From NCBI RefSeq assembly GCF_035222485.1, contig NC_085921.1, positions 2,418,001 through 2,482,000 of the forward strand: a stretch of 64,000 bases of DNA, given 5' to 3'. Of this stretch, positions 59,109 to 64,000 are shown piece after piece. Source of the stretch: Podospora pseudoanserina (Eukaryota > Ascomycota > Sordariomycetes > Sordariales > Podosporaceae). The translations under genes were made by a program, and so were the position numbers. The notes beneath the pieces were generated by a model. It was not told where the DNA came from, ran no database searches, and saw only the letters and a list, made by a program, of their open reading frames with translations. Position 1 is the first letter of the stretch. Each line of letters opens with the position of its first letter.

Positions 59109-62100
59109 TTAAAAAGCATAAGGGTTAAGAGAGCGGATAGTCAAGCAACTGCATACTTGTTAGTCATCATGATACTCATTCAACAGCAACAAGAAAAAAC
59201 TTACGGTGGGCTCTTGCTGAGATCCGTCTTGAGAATGACCGGCACGCGCGTCATCTCGGTAACATCCTGGATGTACTCCCCGCCCTCCTCTCTCAGCTTG
59301 AAAAACTTGAGATACTTCTCCTTGTTGGTAAGGCGAGTCTCGGGCGCCTCGGTAACCGGCACCTTGGAATCCGACCGAGTGCGGTGCAGAGTCGACGAAG
59401 AGCGAGTAGGCGAGCCGGGCACGCTCTGAGTGGGGCGCTCGGCGAGAGAAGCACCAGCCATGGCCTCGGTGATGTCAGAAGCATTGTCCTCATCATCGTC
59501 AAAGAGAGCATCGGCCGATTCGGGCGCAATGGTGCCAGTCTCGGTCTGCTTGCGAGCAGCCTCCTCGCGCTCCTTCTTGACACGTTCAGCCTCCTCGGCC
59601 TGGCGGGCAGCGGCCATGGCGTTGGAAACCCTCTGCGAGGCACCGCCAGCCCTGGGCCTCTCGTCCTCGGGGACGTAAGCCGAACTGGGGACACCCTTCT
59701 CCCAGTAGAGCTCAAGAACACGCTTCTCCTTTCTGAACTCGGCCTTCTTGAGAGGGAGCTGGTCGCAGTGGACGCGCTTCTCGAAGCCCCAGTCGGGGAT
59801 GAGCACATCAAACGCCGACTCGTAGACACAGACGACGATACCCTCGCTGATGAGATCGCCGTTGGTCTCCTGGCGGACCTTGTCCATGGTACGGCAGGCC
59901 TCGATGTGGACGCTCTGCTCCTGAGCATTCTGAGCAGAATCCTTCTTGGTGTTGCAAGACTCGACCGTCTTGATGAGATTTTCCAAGTCTTCGGTGTACT
60001 CGGTCTCGGTAAGAACAGCTTCAAGCTGACGGTGAACCAAAATGTCGGCGTAGCGCCGGGTCGGGGCAGTGAAATGAGTGTAGAGAGGCACATTAAGAGC
60101 ATAATGAGACCAAAGGTGCTGGGCAGTCTTGCCAGCAATAAAGTACTTGGCGCGTTGCATCGACTTCAGGAGCAGTGTTTCCATGCCCTTTCTGATGTCA
60201 GAATCGTCCACTCTGAACAGGCTGTTCTGGAGAGACCCGCTGCTGGTCGAGTCAATCTCATAGCCCAGAGCGGACATGCGCTCCACAAAAGTCTGCAGAC
60301 GGCGAGAGTTGGGAGGGGCGTGGCGGCGCAGAAGGGCCTTCTCGGGAAGAGCAGCGGCCAAGCGCTGAGCGACGTAGGTGTTGGTCTTGTGCATGAGCTC
60401 TTCAACGAGCTCGGTGGCCAAGCTGCTATCAAAGACATTGTGCTTGACCGGGATGTTCTCATCGTCAAGCTGCTGGAGCAGACGAAGAGGGGCGATAGGC
60501 TCACCGCCAGCACCGAGGCGTGCCTCGTGGAACTTCTGGGCAAGGAGGCTGAGAAGCTGGATATCCTTGGCACCAGCAACGGGGTGGCTGAAGCCGGCCT
60601 GGTTAGAGAGAGCCTCGTCAATCTGAGACAGCGACAACTTGCCGCCGCTCTTGACAATGCCCTTTCCAATCCAGGTGTCGCCTTCGGCAACAGCGCCAGT
60701 GTGTGGGTTGACGTGGAAGACAACGCTGACGGTCAGGCGATCCTCCTCGGGAGTCAGGGCACAGTACTCGCCGGACAGCCTGGGTGGGAGAAGAGCGCAG
60801 AAACGGTTCATGAGCTGAACGGCGGTGCCGCGCTTCTTGGCCTCTCTGTCGACGAGCGAAGCTGGCTTCACGAAGTGAGTGACATCGGGAACGTGAACAC
60901 CAATCTCGACCTTGCCATCAGGCAGTGTCTTGACGTGGACACCGTTTCCAAGCTCGGCAGTGCTTTCGAGGTCGAGGGTGAAGACCTTCTCGCCACGGAA
61001 GTCTCTGCGGGAGCCGAGGGCCGCCTCATCTTCCTTTGCGATAGTCCAGTCCGGAGGGTTCACACTGCGCAGAACAGCATCGGAGAACTCATCGGAAGAG
61101 AAGTTGTTGTCACGCAAAAGAGCATCCGTCTCAACCTTGAGATCACCCATCTTTCCGAGCTTTTCGACCAAAGTACCGAAAGGATGGAGCGAGGTGATGG
61201 GCCAGCGCTTGATGCAGGCAACGAAGATCTGGTCGGCGTAGTCCTGGTGCTTCTCAACAAAGTCACGAGGAGCCTGTTCAGTGGGAATGGCAATCAAGGG
61301 AACACGCTTGTCAGTAGGCTTGAACCACACAATCTTGGGCTTCTCCTGAGCGCGGTTGTCGTGATGGCGAGAGTTGGACCCATCACGAGCGGCGCGCTCG
61401 GCCTCTTGCTTCTCCTTGGTAGCCTGGCTGCTGGGACGGAGGAGACCCAGGGTGCCGGAGAACATCTGACCAGCCACACGCTCAATGACAGCAACAATAT
61501 GGCCGGCATAAAGAGGCTTGGACTCATCGTTGATCTCCTCCTCCTCGACGAGAAGGAGGCTCTGACCCTCCACTTCAACGTCGTCATTCTTCTTTTGGGT
61601 AGGGCGCTGTCTCAAACTGCCGCGGCGGCGGAGGCCGCCTTCGGCGCCATTGTCGTCATTAGTGCTGCCCTGGTTTGTTCCGGCGGTGGACCCAGAGCGA
61701 GTGTCGGTGATGTCCTTGCGCTTCTTCTTCTCCTCCTTCTCGCGCTTCTGAGACCACACCTCGTCGACATCAAGGAGCTCGACAGCCACCAAGTCACCCT
61801 CAAGGGCGCGGTTGCGATCCTTGCTGCCGCAAATAAAGATATCGGCATCGAGCAGACCATCCTGAGTCGACACATAAGCGTCACTACGGTTCTTCTTGTT
61901 GACCCGGAGGATACCCGAAACCAGCTGCCCGTCGCCGAGGAGAGCAGGAAGGGTAGCCTGGGGGAGGTAAGGAGTGAAAAGCGTCTTGCGCTGTTGCTGT
62001 TGGGGCTGCTGGGCAGCCATTTGAGGAGCATGTTGGCTGGCGCCAAGACCAGCCATGTGCTGGCCGCTCATCTGAGCAATCTGGAGAGCCTGCAGCTGGT

Positions 62101-63401
62101 TGAGCTGCATAGGGTTGAGCTGCTGACCAGGGAACATGCCGGGGACCATCATCTGCCCAGGGAGCTGCATCAACTGAGGCTGGCCAGCATACTGGAAAGC
62201 GCCTAGACCAGAGATGGACTGGTGGTTGATGGACCCGCGGCTGCGATGGCCCGGCTGGAACCCCTGGTTCTGACCGGCGCCGGCAGACTGGTCCTGGCCC
62301 TGATTTTGGTTCTGGCTCTGGTTGCGCCAGTTGCCATCAAAGTTCCGAGATCCAGTGCGGGCGTGACCTCCGCCAGCACCACCACCGCGGCGTTGGAGGT
62401 CGTCGCCAGAAAAGTTCATACCACCACCACGTCCTCCACGACCACCGGCGCCGACAGCCATGCTCTGGCTGCGGCCATGACCGCCGCCGCGACCGCCACG
62501 GAAGGAGGAACCTTGTGCGATCTGGCTGTCGGCTGGGGCAGCAACCGGAGCGGGCGCCGGGGCGGCACTAGCACCCTTTGCGTCAGTTTCTGTCTTTTCA
62601 GCAGAGCCCGAAGCACCAGGGGCGGGGAACTGGAAGCCGGAGGTGGTGCGCTTCTGCTGGGCGATTTCGGCGGCCTTCTTGGCGTCAGCGAGGGCTAGGG
62701 AGTGACGTCTCTGATGACCGCCCCCGGCGCCGCCACCTCTACCACCACGGCCGCCAGTGTTTTCTCCTCTCTGGGCGGGTTGGAGGTTTTCAAAGTTGCC
62801 AAAGGCAGATCCCGAGGCTCCGGCGGAAGGGGCGGGAGGGGGGCCCCCCATACCCATGTTGGGAATAGCCGACTGATTACGGCGATGTGAGAGTGGCTGT
62901 GTGGGAGGGGCCAAGGACACATTTTGCTGTTGAAGCTGGTTCGGGAATTGGAAGCCGGTCTGCGGCGAAAGGTTGGGCATGGCCTGCTGGAGAGGGTTGA
63001 AGCCGCCTTGGCCCAGAGCCTGAGCGTTCTGCAACATGCCCATGTGCTGATAAGTAGCTTGGAGCTGCTGCTGCTGCTGTTGCAGCAGCTCGATTTGCTG
63101 CGCAATGGCCAGTTGTTCCACTGCAAAGAAAAACACATGTTAGCTTGGCTGTTTGTGGCTTGAGGTGATGGTTGGTGAAGGTGATGGTTGGTGAGGGTAA
63201 TGGTTGATGGATGGCAGAAAAGGGGCGAATTCAGGGGTAGCACTTACTGCCGGGATTCGCATACATGCTCATCAACGGGGTCAACTCCGAAGGGCTACGG
63301 CGATGGGCGATATGCAGACGGCGGCCGGTAGGGCCAGGCACACCTCCAGGCTGAGCCTGGGGTTGCTGTGATTGTTGCTGCTGCTGCTGCTGTTGATCCA
63401 T
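59109..63401 (-). CDS. SSD1: Ssd1-family RNA-binding translational repressor (inactive RNase II-like)
   Basis: Three exons: 63401-63248, 63120-59205 and 59148-59109 (4110 nt, 1369 aa). The 40-nt last exon encodes the conserved end CLTIRSLNPYAF; without it the frame stops inside the GTAAGT donor. The N-terminus is Gln-rich with RGG/Gly stretches and is disordered. It has five HxRxxS motifs for NDR kinases (HRRSPS 33-38, HRRNQS 130-135, HQRRHS 187-192, HGRSQS 266-271, HARTGS 304-309) and two FQFP docking motifs (108-111, 214-217). Cold-shock/OB domains follow (LFTPYLPQATLPALLGDG), then an RNB domain from about 760 (GEKVFTLDLESTAELGNGVHV) in which the catalytic Asp cluster of RNase II is missing. 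Ssd1 binds cell-wall mRNAs, represses their translation and is controlled by Cbk1/COT1 in polarity and wall integrity. Confidence 0.96.
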
Positions 63402-64000
63402 TGCGACTACTCAGGGGCTGAGGTGCGTGTGGATGGTGGGCAGACAGTGGACAGACGGACAAGGTATGGATGCACGTCGAGTGCGGTGCAAGTGTATGTT
63501 GTTGCGATATAAGCAAACGGACAGCGGGAGGCGGATGCAGACAGGAGTAGTCGATAATGGTCGGATGTCGTCGGGTCGTTTTGGTTTGTTGCGTTGCTGC
63601 GTTGCGTTGTTGTTGCTGTTGCTGAGCTGTGCGCTGTTCTTTTTGGGGGTTTGGTTTGTGAATGTGGAGATGTCGCCCACGGACGCTGCGGTTGGCAGAG
63701 GCAGAAACAGTTTTTTGAATTTCGAGTCCAAATGGGTTAATGAAAGATTGAAAAATGCGTCGAGCTTTGGGGGAGGGAGTGTGGGAGTGGGAGAGGTAGA
63801 GAGGGCTTGGTGTGTGAGAGCTGCGATAGCTGTTCGAGCGAAGCCTGAAGAGGGGACGGGGGAAGAGAGAGAGGTAGAGGGGAGGTCGGGGCAAGGAGGG
63901 TGCGATTGGGAAGACGGGAACCCGGAGGTTGTTGATGACGATGAAGCGAGACAAGAGACAGACAACCTGCTGGAAGAGACAGCGGAAAGGAAAAGGAAGG
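63402..64000 (-). other. SSD1 5' leader and promoter
   Basis: On the transcribed strand this stretch has CAA/CAG-rich sequence at about 63580-63620 and CT-rich tracts at 63760-63900. It has no supported coding sequence, although open frames exist. A long leader is usual for SSD1 genes. Confidence 0.5.

Noticed and set aside
59384-62206. 940-codon open frame on the + strand opposite SSD1
   Set aside because: It mirrors a C-ending-codon gene: strong codon bias removes stops from an antisense frame. The sense frame has clear Ssd1 domains and splice sites; the antisense translation is low-complexity and family-less.

Overview
The window looks like nuclear chromosomal DNA of a filamentous ascomycete, most likely a Sordariomycete of the Sordariales (Neurospora/Podospora/Chaetomium relatives). 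The evidence is short GT-AG introns (about 50-190 nt) at conserved positions, a strong preference for C-ending codons in highly expressed genes, an NADP-glutamate dehydrogenase very like Neurospora am with the intron positions I recall for that gene, and kilobase-scale gene-poor spacers. There are no operons, prokaryotic signals, CRISPR arrays, rRNA or convincing tRNA genes. All 14 gene models were built by hand from open frames, splice sites and family knowledge. Every spliced model totals a multiple of three.

Layout. 0.8-21.5 kb is gene-dense: a 997-aa Cys-rich orphan (+), ribosomal protein uL4/RPL4 (+), a tyrosine-phosphatase-like protein (-), eisosome protein EIS1 (+), TFIIH kinase KIN28/CDK7 (-), membrane protein SFK1 (+), the SNF2/RING protein IRC20 (-) and mitoribosomal protein mS41/FYV4 (+). 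Convergent and divergent pairs dominate here. From 21.5 to 34.3 kb there is only one supported gene, a bZIP-like regulator at 28.1-29.0 kb flanked by spacers of 6.6 and 5.3 kb. From 34.3 to 45.1 kb come ER glucosidase I (+), recyclin RCY1 with F-box, Sec10 region and CaaX tail (+), and a 1423-aa GMC oxidoreductase/alpha-beta-hydrolase fusion (-). From 48.4 to 63.4 kb come GDH (-), an Rds1-like ferritin-fold secreted protein (-) and the RNA-binding pseudonuclease SSD1 (-), separated by gene-poor spacers of 5.5 and 2.6 kb.

The genes are mostly unlinked housekeeping functions. A loose theme of cell surface and polarity (EIS1, SFK1, RCY1, GLS1, SSD1) is probably coincidental. I found no clear new multi-gene system. 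The best leads are the GMC-hydrolase fusion with a Cys at the nucleophile elbow, a recurrent G-rich skew at the 3' ends of coding regions, CA/CAA microsatellites in several 5' leaders, a paired-GATA and CCAAT arrangement upstream of GDH, and a possible reading-frame disruption in the phosphatase gene.
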